Of a DNA stretch of 64,000 nucleotides, positions 54,380 through 63,748 are shown one piece after another. The stretch is from Thermovirga lienii DSM 17291 (GTDB lineage Bacteria > Synergistota > Synergistia > Synergistales > Thermovirgaceae): positions 766,001 through 830,000 of the forward strand of contig CP003096.1 of assembly GCA_000233775.1 (NCBI GenBank), in the 5' to 3' direction. The notes below the pieces were generated by a model. That model was not told the DNA's origin. It saw only the letters and a list, made by a program, of their open reading frames with translations, and ran no database searches. The position numbers and the translations under genes were made by a program. How positions within the stretch are numbered: position 1 is the first letter of the stretch; every line of letters starts with the position of its first letter.

Positions 54380-56446
54380 ATGATGGACAAGAAAGATTTT
54401 CTGTTTGAAATTGGGACAGAGGAAATACCGGCTCGGTTTGTTTCCTGGGCTGTAAAAGAGATAGAGGAGATAGCGAAAAGCGAGTTTGATGCGGCGAGGC
54501 TGTCCTATGAGTGTATTCAAGGATTTGCTACGCCTCGCAGATTGACGATTTTTGTAAGAGATCTCAAGGAGAGACAAGAAGATTTTGTTGAAGCCTTCAA
54601 AGGTCCTGCGTGGGAACAGGCTTTCGATGCCTATGGGAACCCTACTAAGGCAGCAAAAGGGTTTGCGAAGAGCAAAGGAGTGGATGTGGAGTCTTTGGAG
54701 AAGAGAGAGGTAGGAGGCGGTTATTTTGCCTTTGCTGTCAAGAAGATTGAGGGGAAGAACGTAAGGGATATTTTGCCAGAGGTCTTGGAAAAAATAATCA
54801 AGAGGTTGGTTTTCCCCAAGAATATGTATTGGGACAGCTCTATGATAAGGTTTGCTAGGCCTATAAGGTGGATTGTTTCCCTTTACGGTGAAGAGGTTGT
54901 CCCTTTCTCTTACGGTAATGTACAAGCAGGTAGGAAAACTGCTGGTCATAGATTTATGGGGGCCAAAAGTTTTGAGTTGGATAAAGTTGAAGATTATTTC
55001 CCCAAGCTATATGAGAACTATGTAATAGTGGATCCCCAAAAGAGGAGAGAAAAGATGCTGATGGGCCTTGCCGTGTTGGAAAAAGAAATAAACGGTAAGG
55101 CTCAGTTGGACGAAGAATTGGTGGAGGAAAACCTTTATTTGGTTGAATACCCTGTACCCTTTGTGGGAACGTTTGACGAAAATTTCCTCGAAATGCCTGA
55201 GGAAGTTCTTGTTACGACTATGAAGCATCATCAGCGCTATTTCCCGGTGAGAGATTCTTCAGGGAAACTCAAGCCATACTTCATTGGAGTTAGTAACAAC
55301 AGGGCAACCAATATGGCTAACGTGAGAGAAGGTAACGAACGGGTCCTTAGAGCCAGGTTATCTGATGCTGCTTTCTTCTGGAAGGAAGATTTGAAAGTTC
55401 CCCTGAAAAATAGAGTAGAAGGTCTGAAAAACATAGTGTACCAGGAGAAGTTGGGCTCTGTGTACGATAAGACAATGAAGGTAAAGGAACTTGCTGCTCA
55501 TATATGTGACCTGTTGGATTTGGGAGATGAAAAGCCCTTGGTGGAGCGTGCGGCCTACCTTTCCAAGGCAGATCTATTGACCAACATGGTTTATGAATTT
55601 CCAGAACTTAGGGGAGTCATGGGCAGAGAATACGCGAAAAAGAGCGGAGAACATGAGAGGGTGGCTCTTGCGTTATACGAGCAATACCTGCCAGCATATG
55701 TAGGAGACTCCTTGCCCACTGATATAGTGGGGGCGGTAGTAGGTTTAGCGGAAAGACTAGATACCATAGTGGGTGGGTTTAAGGTCGGATTGCAGCCTAC
55801 GGGCTCTCAGGACCCATATGGATTGAGAAGAGCTGCTAGAGGCATAAATGAGTTAATTTGGGGATTGAACTTAGATTTGGATATTGCCCAAGTTGTCAGA
55901 GCAAGCGGGTGTCTCCATGAGATGGGCGAAGAGAAAATAGATGAGGTTTTGGATTTTCTAAGGCAGAGATTGCTTTTCCAGTTGAAGGAAAAAGGGTTCG
56001 CTCATGAGTTGGTGGAGCTTGCCCTTGATGTTACATGGGCAAATCCTCTTCAGGCTTACAGGTTTGCAGAAGCTTTTTCGAGGGTAACTGGTGAAGAGTG
56101 GTTTAAGGGGTTGGTAACTTCAGCGGTCAGAGTCAACAATATTCTGGAAAAAGCTCATACTGTACCAGAAGCCCCAAACGAATCGCTTTTTGTGGATGTT
56201 CAAGAAAAGGAGCTTTATGAGGGGGTAAAAAGTATAAAGGGTAAAGTTGCCAAGGCTGTAGAACAAAAGGAGTGGGAAGAACTCACCAAGATCCTTTCCC
56301 AGTTGGAGCCTTATGTTTCAGCGTTCTTCGATAACGTATTAGTTATGTCAGAAGATGAGAAGGTAAGAGCAAACAGGTTGGCCCTTTTAAAGGAGACGAA
56401 AGGGTTGTTTTCCACAGTGGGGGATCTGAGTAGGTTAAAAGGTTAG
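54380..56446 (+). CDS. glyS: Glycine--tRNA ligase beta subunit
   Basis: GlyS is the tRNA-binding beta subunit that partners GlyQ. It begins with KDFLFEIGTEEIPARFV, contains the HD-like region and PTGSQDPYGLRRAA, and has a C-terminal anticodon-binding domain. It is 688 residues. GGGAGG lies 4-7 bases before two adjacent ATG codons (54380, 54383). It follows glyQ by 9 bases. Confidence 0.97.
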   Translation: MMDKKDFLFEIGTEEIPARFVSWAVKEIEEIAKSEFDAARLSYECIQGFATPRRLTIFVRDLKERQEDFVEAFKGPAWEQAFDAYGNPTKAAKGFAKSKGVDVESLEKREVGGGYFAFAVKKIEGKNVRDILPEVLEKIIKRLVFPKNMYWDSSMIRFARPIRWIVSLYGEEVVPFSYGNVQAGRKTAGHRFMGAKSFELDKVEDYFPKLYENYVIVDPQKRREKMLMGLAVLEKEINGKAQLDEELVEENLYLVEYPVPFVGTFDENFLEMPEEVLVTTMKHHQRYFPVRDSSGKLKPYFIGVSNNRATNMANVREGNERVLRARLSDAAFFWKEDLKVPLKNRVEGLKNIVYQEKLGSVYDKTMKVKELAAHICDLLDLGDEKPLVERAAYLSKADLLTNMVYEFPELRGVMGREYAKKSGEHERVALALYEQYLPAYVGDSLPTDIVGAVVGLAERLDTIVGGFKVGLQPTGSQDPYGLRRAARGINELIWGLNLDLDIAQVVRASGCLHEMGEEKIDEVLDFLRQRLLFQLKEKGFAHELVELALDVTWANPLQAYRFAEAFSRVTGEEWFKGLVTSAVRVNNILEKAHTVPEAPNESLFVDVQEKELYEGVKSIKGKVAKAVEQKEWEELTKILSQLEPYVSAFFDNVLVMSEDEKVRANRLALLKETKGLFSTVGDLSRLKG

Positions 56447-56482
56447 GGTCTCAAGATCGTCATATGCGAAAGGATGTTATAT

Positions 56483-57283
56483 ATGGAAACTACAGTCTTC
56501 GTGGTGTCAGATTTTACAGGTGAAACTGCTGAGCATGTTGCCAGAGCTGCATCAAGCCAATTTGCCTCAGATTCCATTAAGCTTAAGAGGTTTCGTTACA
56601 TAAACAATAGGGATAGGGCACAGGAAGTTTTGGAGGAAGCAGAGAAGGCTGAAGCAATAATAGTGTGCACCCTGGTAGATCATGAACTTAGAAGGTGGTT
56701 CGTGGAGGAAGCCAACATAAAAGGTTTGGACATTATTGATATTTTGGGGCCGGTCTTGGATTCGCTCCAGAGACGTCTCGGACATGCGCCGCTGGAGACT
56801 CCAGGATTATTGAGGCGCATGGACGAAGAGTATTTCCGGAGGGTGAAGGCCATAGAGTTTGCTATAAAATGCGACGATGGCAGATGCCCTGAAGAGCTAT
56901 TGAATGCCGATGTAGTTATAATTGGAGTCTCCAGGACTAGCAAAACCCCTCTTTGCATGTATCTAGCACACAGAGGGTTCATGGTCGCTAACATTCCCTT
57001 GGTTCCTGAGATTGATCCTCCAAAACAACTTTTTGAGGTTTCCTCGGAGAAAGTTTTTGGCTTGACGGTTCAACCGGAGAAATTGGTCAACATAAGGAGA
57101 GAGAGGCTACGCCTATTAGGCCTTGATGCAGATGTTTCAACGTACGCTCAGTGGGAAAGGGTCGAGGAGGAACTATCATATGCTAGAAATATCATGAGGC
57201 GTATTGGATGTAGAGTTATGGACGTTACTAATAGGGCCATAGAGGAGACAGCTCAGGAAATTCTGGATTATCTGAGGGGATAA
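56483..57283 (+). CDS. Pyruvate, phosphate dikinase regulatory protein (kinase/phosphorylase)
   Basis: This DUF299 enzyme inactivates PPDK by ADP-dependent phosphorylation of the active-site threonine and reactivates it by phosphorolysis. The signature VVSDFTGETAEHVARA and the P-loop GVSRTSKTPLCMYLA (about residue 148) are intact. ATG 56483 is chosen for its spacing from AAAGG; ATG 56474 would add three residues. The target gene ppdK lies 29 bases downstream, which fixes the substrate with good confidence. Confidence 0.93.
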   Translation: METTVFVVSDFTGETAEHVARAASSQFASDSIKLKRFRYINNRDRAQEVLEEAEKAEAIIVCTLVDHELRRWFVEEANIKGLDIIDILGPVLDSLQRRLGHAPLETPGLLRRMDEEYFRRVKAIEFAIKCDDGRCPEELLNADVVIIGVSRTSKTPLCMYLAHRGFMVANIPLVPEIDPPKQLFEVSSEKVFGLTVQPEKLVNIRRERLRLLGLDADVSTYAQWERVEEELSYARNIMRRIGCRVMDVTNRAIEETAQEILDYLRG

Positions 57284-57312
57284 CAATAGTTTTTCCTAAG
57301 GGGGCATTTGCT

Positions 57313-59964
57313 ATGATGAAGGACAAGAAATACATTTATATGTTTGATGAAGGACGAGCGGATATGAGGGATCTATTGGGAGGAAAGGGAGCCAACTTGG
57401 CGGAGATGACCAGGATTGGTCTTCCGGTGCCTCCTGGGTTCACCATAACGACTGAAGCGTGTCTTGCTTTTCTAGAGCGAAAAGATGAGTTCTTGGATGA
57501 GATATGGGATGATGTAGTATCGGCCATAAGGCAACTTGAAGGAATCACGGGGAAAAACTTTGGTGGTGAAAATCCTCTCCTGGTTTCCGTCCGTTCAGGT
57601 GCTGCAATATCCATGCCTGGAATGATGGATACCATTTTGAACTTGGGGTTGAACGATGAAACCGTTAAGATGCTTGCAGAGGAATCCAAGGATGAGCGTT
57701 TTGCCCTAGATAGCTACAGGCGCTTCATACAAATGTTTGGAGATGTAGTGTTAGGTGTTGATGTGAGCTTTTTCGAAAACATACTCCATGAGATAAAAAG
57801 GGAGCTGGGGGTAAATTTCGACTACCAGATACCCCCGGAGGGGCTCTACAAGATAATTGAAAAATACAAAGCCTTGGTTCTACAGGAGAAGGGTTTCCCA
57901 TTCCCCAAAGATGTGTGGGAGCAGCTACGAATGGCCATCATAGCGGTATTCAACAGTTGGAACACCCCTAGGGCAAAAACGTACCGTAAGATCAATAAAA
58001 TTCCTGACAATCTAGGTACCGCTGTAAATGTGGTAACCATGGTTTTTGGCAATTTGGGGGATGATTGCGGTACAGGTGTGTGCTTTACTAGAAATCCCTC
58101 GACAGGGGAAAAGGAGCTTTACGGTGAGTTTCTTATGAACGCCCAAGGGGAAGATGTGGTTGCTGGGATAAGGACTCCTTTGCCCATAAAAGACCTTAAA
58201 GAAGAGCTGCCCTCAGCTTTCAAGGAATTGGTTCAAACTGCTGAACTGTTGGAGAGACACTACAAAGATGTTCAGGATATAGAGTTTACTATAGAGAGAG
58301 GGAAGCTTTACATTTTGCAGACAAGAAACGGCAAAAGAACTGCCCGCGCGGCAGTAAAGATAGCGGTGGACATGTGTGAGGAGGGCTTGATAAGCGCGGA
58401 GGACGCTGTCTCAAGGGTTAAACCTGAACAGGTGGAACAATTGCTGCATAAACAGATAGATCCAGAAGCTAAATATGAACCCATAGCAAAAGGACTCCCG
58501 GCATCGCCAGGAGCTGCCGTGGGCAAAGTTGTTTTCGATGCAGATCATGCCGAGAAACTTGGTAATTCAGGAGAAAAGGTTATTCTGGTTCGACCTGAGA
58601 CTACTCCCGACGATATCCATGGCCTCTTTGCAGCACAGGGTGTCTTGACCAGCAGGGGTGGAATGACAAGTCATGCTGCTGTGGTGGCAAGAGGGCTAGG
58701 TAAGCCTTGTGTCTCGGGATGCGAAGCCTTGGATATTTCAATTGAACGCAAGGAGTTTGTCGTAAACGGAAAGGTAGTGAAGGAAGGAGACATTATCACG
58801 ATAGACGGTAGCAAAGGGGAAGTAATATTAGGTGAAGTTAACCTTGTTCAGCCTTCTTTCACCGAGGATTTTAGGAAACTATTGGATTTGGCTGATAAGG
58901 TGGCCAACCTCCAAGTGTGGGCCAATGCAGATACTCCACAGGATGCTCGAAGAGCAAGAGATTTTGGGGCAAAGGGAATTGGCCTTTGCAGGACTGAACA
59001 CATGTTCATGGAGACAGATAGGCTGCCGGTAATGCAAGAGATGATAGTGGCCGAAACCCTCGATTCCCGTAAGGAAGCCCTTGATAAACTCAAGACGATG
59101 CAAAAGGAAGATTTTTTGGGTATTTTCGAGGCTATGGAAGGACTACCTGTAACCATAAGGCTTCTTGACCCTCCTCTGCATGAATTTTTACCAAAGGAGG
59201 AGGAGCTGGAGGCCAAGCTTGAGGAGTTGGCTAAGGAAGGAAAAGAAAATACCGAGGAACACAAAAAATACAAGAAAACCCTTGGTAGGGTTTTGGCCTT
59301 GAAGGAAAACAACCCAATGCTTGGTTTTAGAGGATGCCGATTGGGAATGATCTATCCCGAGATATATGAAATGCAGATAAGCGCCATTTTGGAGGCTGCT
59401 TGTGAACTCAAGGCCAAAGGAAAGAGGGTTATACCTCAGATAATGATGCCCCTGGTGGGAACGAAGGAAGAAATGAGGCGCCTCAAGGAGATGGTGGAAC
59501 GGGTATCTAAGGAGGTCTTCCAAAAAGAGGATGTGGAGGTTCCTTTTACTGTGGGAACAATGATAGAGGTGCCCAGAGCTGCTTTGGTGGCTGGAGATAT
59601 CGCTGAATATGCCGAGTTCTTCAGCTTTGGAACAAATGACCTTACGCAAACTACCTTTGGTTACTCAAGGGATGATGCGGAGGGCAAATTCCTTGCGCAG
59701 TATATAACCGACGGAGTCCTTCCAGAGAACCCCTTCCATGTGCTTGATCGTGAGGGTGTGGGACGTCTCATGAGTATAGCCGTTCATGATGGACGAAAAC
59801 GGAGGGAAGATATAAAAATTGGTATTTGTGGCGAACATGGAGGGAATCCCAAGAGCATAGCCTTCTGCCATAAATTGGAACTAGCTTATGTTAGCTGCTC
59901 TCCTTTCAGAGTTCCAGTGGCTCGCTTGGCTGCTGCCCATGCTGCGCTAGGCATCATAGACTGA
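57313..59964 (+). CDS. ppdK: Pyruvate, phosphate dikinase
   Basis: PPDK interconverts pyruvate + ATP + Pi and PEP + AMP + PPi. It is used for PEP synthesis or as a PPi-linked glycolytic enzyme in anaerobes. The N-terminal ATP-grasp domain (LLGGKGANLAEMTRIGLPVP) leads to the phosphohistidine domain GGMTSHAAVVARG with His454 and the regulatory Thr452. The C-terminal PEP-binding barrel (GIGLCRTEHMF, SFGTNDLTQTTFG) follows. It has 883 residues. The regulatory protein gene is directly upstream, and a strong terminator follows. Confidence 0.97.
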   Translation: MMKDKKYIYMFDEGRADMRDLLGGKGANLAEMTRIGLPVPPGFTITTEACLAFLERKDEFLDEIWDDVVSAIRQLEGITGKNFGGENPLLVSVRSGAAISMPGMMDTILNLGLNDETVKMLAEESKDERFALDSYRRFIQMFGDVVLGVDVSFFENILHEIKRELGVNFDYQIPPEGLYKIIEKYKALVLQEKGFPFPKDVWEQLRMAIIAVFNSWNTPRAKTYRKINKIPDNLGTAVNVVTMVFGNLGDDCGTGVCFTRNPSTGEKELYGEFLMNAQGEDVVAGIRTPLPIKDLKEELPSAFKELVQTAELLERHYKDVQDIEFTIERGKLYILQTRNGKRTARAAVKIAVDMCEEGLISAEDAVSRVKPEQVEQLLHKQIDPEAKYEPIAKGLPASPGAAVGKVVFDADHAEKLGNSGEKVILVRPETTPDDIHGLFAAQGVLTSRGGMTSHAAVVARGLGKPCVSGCEALDISIERKEFVVNGKVVKEGDIITIDGSKGEVILGEVNLVQPSFTEDFRKLLDLADKVANLQVWANADTPQDARRARDFGAKGIGLCRTEHMFMETDRLPVMQEMIVAETLDSRKEALDKLKTMQKEDFLGIFEAMEGLPVTIRLLDPPLHEFLPKEEELEAKLEELAKEGKENTEEHKKYKKTLGRVLALKENNPMLGFRGCRLGMIYPEIYEMQISAILEAACELKAKGKRVIPQIMMPLVGTKEEMRRLKEMVERVSKEVFQKEDVEVPFTVGTMIEVPRAALVAGDIAEYAEFFSFGTNDLTQTTFGYSRDDAEGKFLAQYITDGVLPENPFHVLDREGVGRLMSIAVHDGRKRREDIKIGICGEHGGNPKSIAFCHKLELAYVSCSPFRVPVARLAAAHAALGIID

Positions 59965-59971
59965 CCTATGT

Positions 59972-60006
59972 TTTAAGGGGCAGACGAAAACGTTCTGCCC
60001 CTTAAA
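59972..60006 (+). terminator. Intrinsic terminator after ppdK
   Basis: About 13 paired bases (59972-59984 with about 59994-60006) with a GGGGCAGA/TCTGCCCC core and a small loop, followed by a T/A-rich tail. It lies 8 bases after the ppdK stop and closes the long phoH-to-ppdK run. Confidence 0.8.
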
Positions 60007-60033
60007 TTTAAGGTTTTGCCTGGAGGGTTCCAG

Positions 60034-61098
60034 ATGGAAGGAAATTCTGTAAGAGAGATGTGCGAAGCCAAAGAGGAGATCCTTTTGGCGTCTTGGGCGA
60101 TGAAAAGCCGAATGAGCAAGGGCAGGCAAAGCCCTGAGGAGCCTTGTAGTGTTAGGACGTGTTTTCAGAGGGACAGAGATAGAATCGTCCACAGCAAGGC
60201 ATTCAGAAGGCTGAAACATAAAACCCAAGTGTTGCTATTGCCCGAGGGAGATCACTACAGAACCCGTTTGACCCACACATTGGAAGTAAGTCAGATCTCG
60301 CGGGTAATAGCTAGATCCCTTTCTCTTAACGAGGACCTGGTAGAGGCTATAGCACTAGGACATGACCTGGGACATACTCCCTTTGGCCACATGGGTGAAA
60401 GAGCTTTGGATAAATTGGCCAAGCAGAACGGCAAGGAAGGATTTTCCCATGCAAAACAAAGTCTTAGGGTTGTAGACGTACTGGAGAAGGATGGTAAAGG
60501 ACTTAACCTTACTGAAGAGGTGAGGGATGGAATATTAAAGCACTCAAAAGGCCAGGTAGATGTGCGGTGTGGGTTTTATAATGACGTTCCTATGACCCTC
60601 GAAGGCTGGGTAGTAAGGGTGGCGGACTCCGTGGCTTATTTGAACCATGATCTTGATGATGCTCTGCGCGCAGGAGTAATAAAGATGAATGAACTGCCAC
60701 CCGAAGTGGTGAAAGTGTTAGGAGACCGACATAGCAAGAGGATAGGGACGATAGTCAAAGACATAGTAGCTAATAGTGGCTCCCACGGTATAAGTATGAG
60801 CGAAAGGATTCTAGAAGCGGTGGAAACTCTAAGGGCTTTTTTGTATGAAAAGGTTTATACAGCAAAGAGAGCTTCCGAGGAGGAGCCGAAAGTAGAACAT
60901 CTTATATGTACTTTATTTAACTTTTTTATGTGTAACCCCCATTTTATACCCGAAAAATACGGTTCAGATCAGGTTCAATCCGTAATTGACTTTATATCGG
61001 GCATGACCGATAGGTACGCCATGCTGCTCTTTAAAAGGATAGCTTTCCCCACCCCTTGGCCACATGATCCCTTAAACGATTTGTTTGTTACTCGGTAA
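60034..61098 (+). CDS. dgt: dGTP triphosphohydrolase-like HD protein
   Basis: This enzyme family cleaves dNTPs to the deoxynucleoside and triphosphate. The HD metal-binding residues are in RLTHTLEVSQISR and ALGHDLGHTPFGHMGE (about residues 85-125), preceded by the family block SKAFRRLKHKTQV. The 354 residues match the shorter dGTPase-like group. ATG 60034 has GGAGGG 7 bases upstream. Its 3' end overlaps the opposite-strand PBP gene by 11 bases. Confidence 0.93.
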   Translation: MEGNSVREMCEAKEEILLASWAMKSRMSKGRQSPEEPCSVRTCFQRDRDRIVHSKAFRRLKHKTQVLLLPEGDHYRTRLTHTLEVSQISRVIARSLSLNEDLVEAIALGHDLGHTPFGHMGERALDKLAKQNGKEGFSHAKQSLRVVDVLEKDGKGLNLTEEVRDGILKHSKGQVDVRCGFYNDVPMTLEGWVVRVADSVAYLNHDLDDALRAGVIKMNELPPEVVKVLGDRHSKRIGTIVKDIVANSGSHGISMSERILEAVETLRAFLYEKVYTAKRASEEEPKVEHLICTLFNFFMCNPHFIPEKYGSDQVQSVIDFISGMTDRYAMLLFKRIAFPTPWPHDPLNDLFVTR

Positions 61099-63433
61099 TC
61101 CCGTATTGCTTTAGAAGTTCCCTGAAGCGTTTGTCTATTTCTTCAGGAGTCCTCTCCTTTGGACGGCTTTCTATCTTTGGAACCAAAGGCGCTTTGGGTT
61201 TTGGAGTTGGTTCCTCTGGCATTTCTATTGGTCTGTCCAGTGAGGGGGGAGCTATATACGGTGTTTGAACAACTATTTGCTCCTCTGTACCTTCAGGAGG
61301 TGCTATGCTGTAAACTGGCGCAGAAGCTACAGTGACCCCCAAGGTTTCTTGGTCTTTCGGAGATAGTAAAAGTTTAGGACTGTTGGGGTCCAAGGCTGCA
61401 GCTTCCCAACTGCCACCTCCATGAATAGGGCAGACAGTTTCAGGAGTGGTGCCTACTGGCATAAGGATACTTGCGCTTGGACACGAATCTCCCGCAAGAA
61501 AGCCTGTCTCCCTACATATTTGTACCTCAACTACGTCGTACGTTGAGGTATCTGGAAAAGTTGTATCTATAGGTATGTATTCTTTAGCCTTCGATACGAA
61601 GTCATGCCATACGGGAGCGGCTATTGTGCCTCCAGTGCCTGCTTTGCCTAAACTCGCATGATCGTCGTTTCCTGCGTAAACCACGGCTACCATGTTCGGG
61701 ATACCTCCGGCGAACCAAGCGTCGCTGTATTCGTTGGTAGTTCCTGTCTTTCCGAAGACCTCATAGCCTTCAATCTTTGCCCTTCTTCCTGTTCCTGACC
61801 TTACCACTTCTTCCATCATAGACCTTATCGTTGTGGTTATTTGTGGTGGTACTGCTTGGAACTTTAATGGTTCAAAGCTTTCCAGGATCTCGCCTGCAGC
61901 CGTTGTGACTTTTCTTATTCCAAAGGGTTGAACTCGGAAACCATCGTTGGCGAAAATGCAGTATGCGGAAGCCAATTCTAAAGGTGTTATACTTGCTGAC
62001 CCCAGCGCAACAGATAAATCGGCGGGAATATGGGGGGACGTGAATCCTGCATCTCGTGCCAAGTTAAGTATCCTTTGGATGCCCGTTATTTGTCCCACCC
62101 TTACTGCAACGGTGTTGTATGAGTGAACCATGGCCTCTAGAATAGTTACTTCTCCGTGATAAGTTCCTCCGTAGTTGCCAGGTGACCAGATGTTTTCTTC
62201 ACCGTTTTCATCTACCCCGTTATCGAATGATAGGGGGGCATCGAAGACGTGGTCTATAGGTCTTAGTCCTTTCTCCAGAGCGGCAGCATAAACGAAAGGC
62301 TTGAAAGCCGAACCTGGCTGCCTATAAGCTTGGGTTGCTCTGTTGAACTTGCTTTTCTTGAAATCCTTTCCGCCGACTAGGGCCAAAATCTCCCCTGTAT
62401 ATGGATCTAATGCTACTATGGCTCCCTCACTTTTTAGATTCTGAATGGCTTCTTCTGCAGCGCGTTGAATATCTAGGTCTATGGTGGTGTATACCCGAAG
62501 ACCTCCTCTATAAACCAGATCGCTTCCATATTTGGGCAAAAGGTGATCGAAAAGAATGTAGGAGATGAAGTAAGGTGCACTGTCGAACATCAAAGAGGGC
62601 TTTTTAAGGCCCTGGAAGTCGAGCTGAATTTTTTTTGCCCTCTCTGCATCTTGTGGGCTTATCATACCCAGTTCAACCATACGCCTTAAAACATATGCTT
62701 GTCTGATGGCGGCTCTTTTAGGATGTCTCTTGGGTGAATAGTACTCTGGGGCCTTTATTATTCCAGCAAGTAGTGTTGCTTCGGATAGCGTTAGGTCTTT
62801 GGGTTCTTTATTGAAGTATAGTTGGCATGCAGAATGAATCCCCCATGCACCATGCCCGAAATATATAACGTTCAGGTACATTTCCAAAATTTTCTCTTTC
62901 GAGAAGGTTTGTTCTAGACGAACTGCTAGGATGGCTTCTTTGATTTTTCGTGCAAGGGTTTTTTCCTGTGTCAAGAACATGTTGCGGGCAAGTTGCTGGG
63001 TTATAGTGCTTGCTCCTTGTTCTACGCGGCCACTGGTTACGTTTTTCCAAAAGGCCCTTATAATAGCGCTGAAATCTACGCCTTTATGCTTGTAAAATTC
63101 ACTGTCTTCCGCTGCGATAACAGCATTTCTCATAACAACAGGAATATCTTCTAAGTTTACCCATGTGCGGTTTTGACGGAAGAGCTTCGTTATTACGCGG
63201 TTGTGACGATCGTAAACTATGGTGGAGAGGTCTGGTTCATATCTTGCTATTTCTTCTGAGGTTGGAAGAGAAGCGGCCAGGCTTCTTATATATAAGGAAC
63301 CTACTACCGCTACTACCGCACTTGCTAATAGAATTACAACAAGGAAGCTGTACAATACAGTTCCTAGGAGAGATCGCTTTTTTTTAGAGCTCTTGGAGCG
63401 GTTTTTTCTGTCTTTATCTCCTTTTTGAGACAT
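61088..63433 (-). CDS. mrcA: Class A penicillin-binding protein 1A
   Basis: This bifunctional peptidoglycan glycosyltransferase/transpeptidase has 781 residues. A basic cytoplasmic tail precedes one membrane anchor (about 22-48). The GT51 domain shows EDSEFYKHKGVDFSAI and GASTITQQLARN. The transpeptidase shows SxxK in GSAFKPF, SYN in the SxN position, and KTGTTNEYSDAWF. A Pro/Glu-rich C-terminal tail of about 100 residues follows. GAGGAGG precedes the ATG. It is transcribed toward dgt, away from an insertion sequence end about 150 bases upstream. Confidence 0.95.
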   Translation of the reverse strand: MSQKGDKDRKNRSKSSKKKRSLLGTVLYSFLVVILLASAVVAVVGSLYIRSLAASLPTSEEIARYEPDLSTIVYDRHNRVITKLFRQNRTWVNLEDIPVVMRNAVIAAEDSEFYKHKGVDFSAIIRAFWKNVTSGRVEQGASTITQQLARNMFLTQEKTLARKIKEAILAVRLEQTFSKEKILEMYLNVIYFGHGAWGIHSACQLYFNKEPKDLTLSEATLLAGIIKAPEYYSPKRHPKRAAIRQAYVLRRMVELGMISPQDAERAKKIQLDFQGLKKPSLMFDSAPYFISYILFDHLLPKYGSDLVYRGGLRVYTTIDLDIQRAAEEAIQNLKSEGAIVALDPYTGEILALVGGKDFKKSKFNRATQAYRQPGSAFKPFVYAAALEKGLRPIDHVFDAPLSFDNGVDENGEENIWSPGNYGGTYHGEVTILEAMVHSYNTVAVRVGQITGIQRILNLARDAGFTSPHIPADLSVALGSASITPLELASAYCIFANDGFRVQPFGIRKVTTAAGEILESFEPLKFQAVPPQITTTIRSMMEEVVRSGTGRRAKIEGYEVFGKTGTTNEYSDAWFAGGIPNMVAVVYAGNDDHASLGKAGTGGTIAAPVWHDFVSKAKEYIPIDTTFPDTSTYDVVEVQICRETGFLAGDSCPSASILMPVGTTPETVCPIHGGGSWEAAALDPNSPKLLLSPKDQETLGVTVASAPVYSIAPPEGTEEQIVVQTPYIAPPSLDRPIEMPEEPTPKPKAPLVPKIESRPKERTPEEIDKRFRELLKQYGITE

Positions 63434-63592
63434 AAAAGTCCTCCTCAGCGAAAGATATAAAAATAATAATAAAGAAAATGAAAGACTAAAACAACAAAGA
63501 AGAATATCAGAAAAACAAGTTTGGGGGAACCCAAGGAGCTAGTGGGTATTATAATTTGAAATCGATTACGAGAAAAAATTAGGGGTGTCAAC

Positions 63593-63644
63593 GGACAGTA
63601 AAAATGTCACCCTAAAAGGTCTTTAACGGGACAGTGAAAATGTC
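63593..63644. repeat. Tandem direct repeats at the insertion sequence end
   Basis: GGACAGTAAAAATGTC (63593-63608) and GGACAGTGAAAATGTC (63629-63644) differ at one base and are spaced 36 bases start to start. Each also contains the imperfect inverted pair GACA/TGTC. Repeated units of this kind near an IS tip are typical of transposase binding sites. Confidence 0.6.
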
Positions 63645-63674
63645 CCCTTTTGGATATTGTTTAGGCATAGATAT

Positions 63675-63722
63675 TAGCCCTGCCAATGTGTTTTTTGTAG
63701 TTTAAGGCAGGGCTAGTTTTTT
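63675..63722. terminator. Hairpin between IS end and transposase gene
   Basis: TAGCCCTGCC (63675-63684) pairs perfectly with GGCAGGGCTA (63706-63715), and six T follow on the + strand. It would stop transcripts entering the element from outside on the + strand, and may also form at the 3' end of the minus-strand transposase mRNA. Confidence 0.5.
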
Positions 63723-63748
63723 AAGTTTGTGTAAGTTTGTGGTAGTTA

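Larger units (their letters stand above)
63434..63748. other. Intergenic region between mrcA and the IS transposase
   Basis: The mrcA side is AT-rich. On the minus strand it offers a TATAAT (63548-63553) that could be the -10 of an mrcA promoter, without a good -35. From about 63582 onward the sequence looks like the terminus of an insertion sequence (repeats and hairpin listed separately). No coding sequence is seen. Confidence 0.5.

Noticed and set aside
53861-54949. A 362-codon minus-strand open frame
   Set aside because: It lies entirely opposite glyQ and glyS, whose protein motifs are unmistakable; its translation has no recognisable domain and no ribosome binding site was apparent.
63563-63591. 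Outward promoter from the IS end toward mrcA
   Set aside because: A TTGACA is present, but the hexamer 17 bases downstream (TAATCG) is a poor -10, so a hybrid promoter is not supported.
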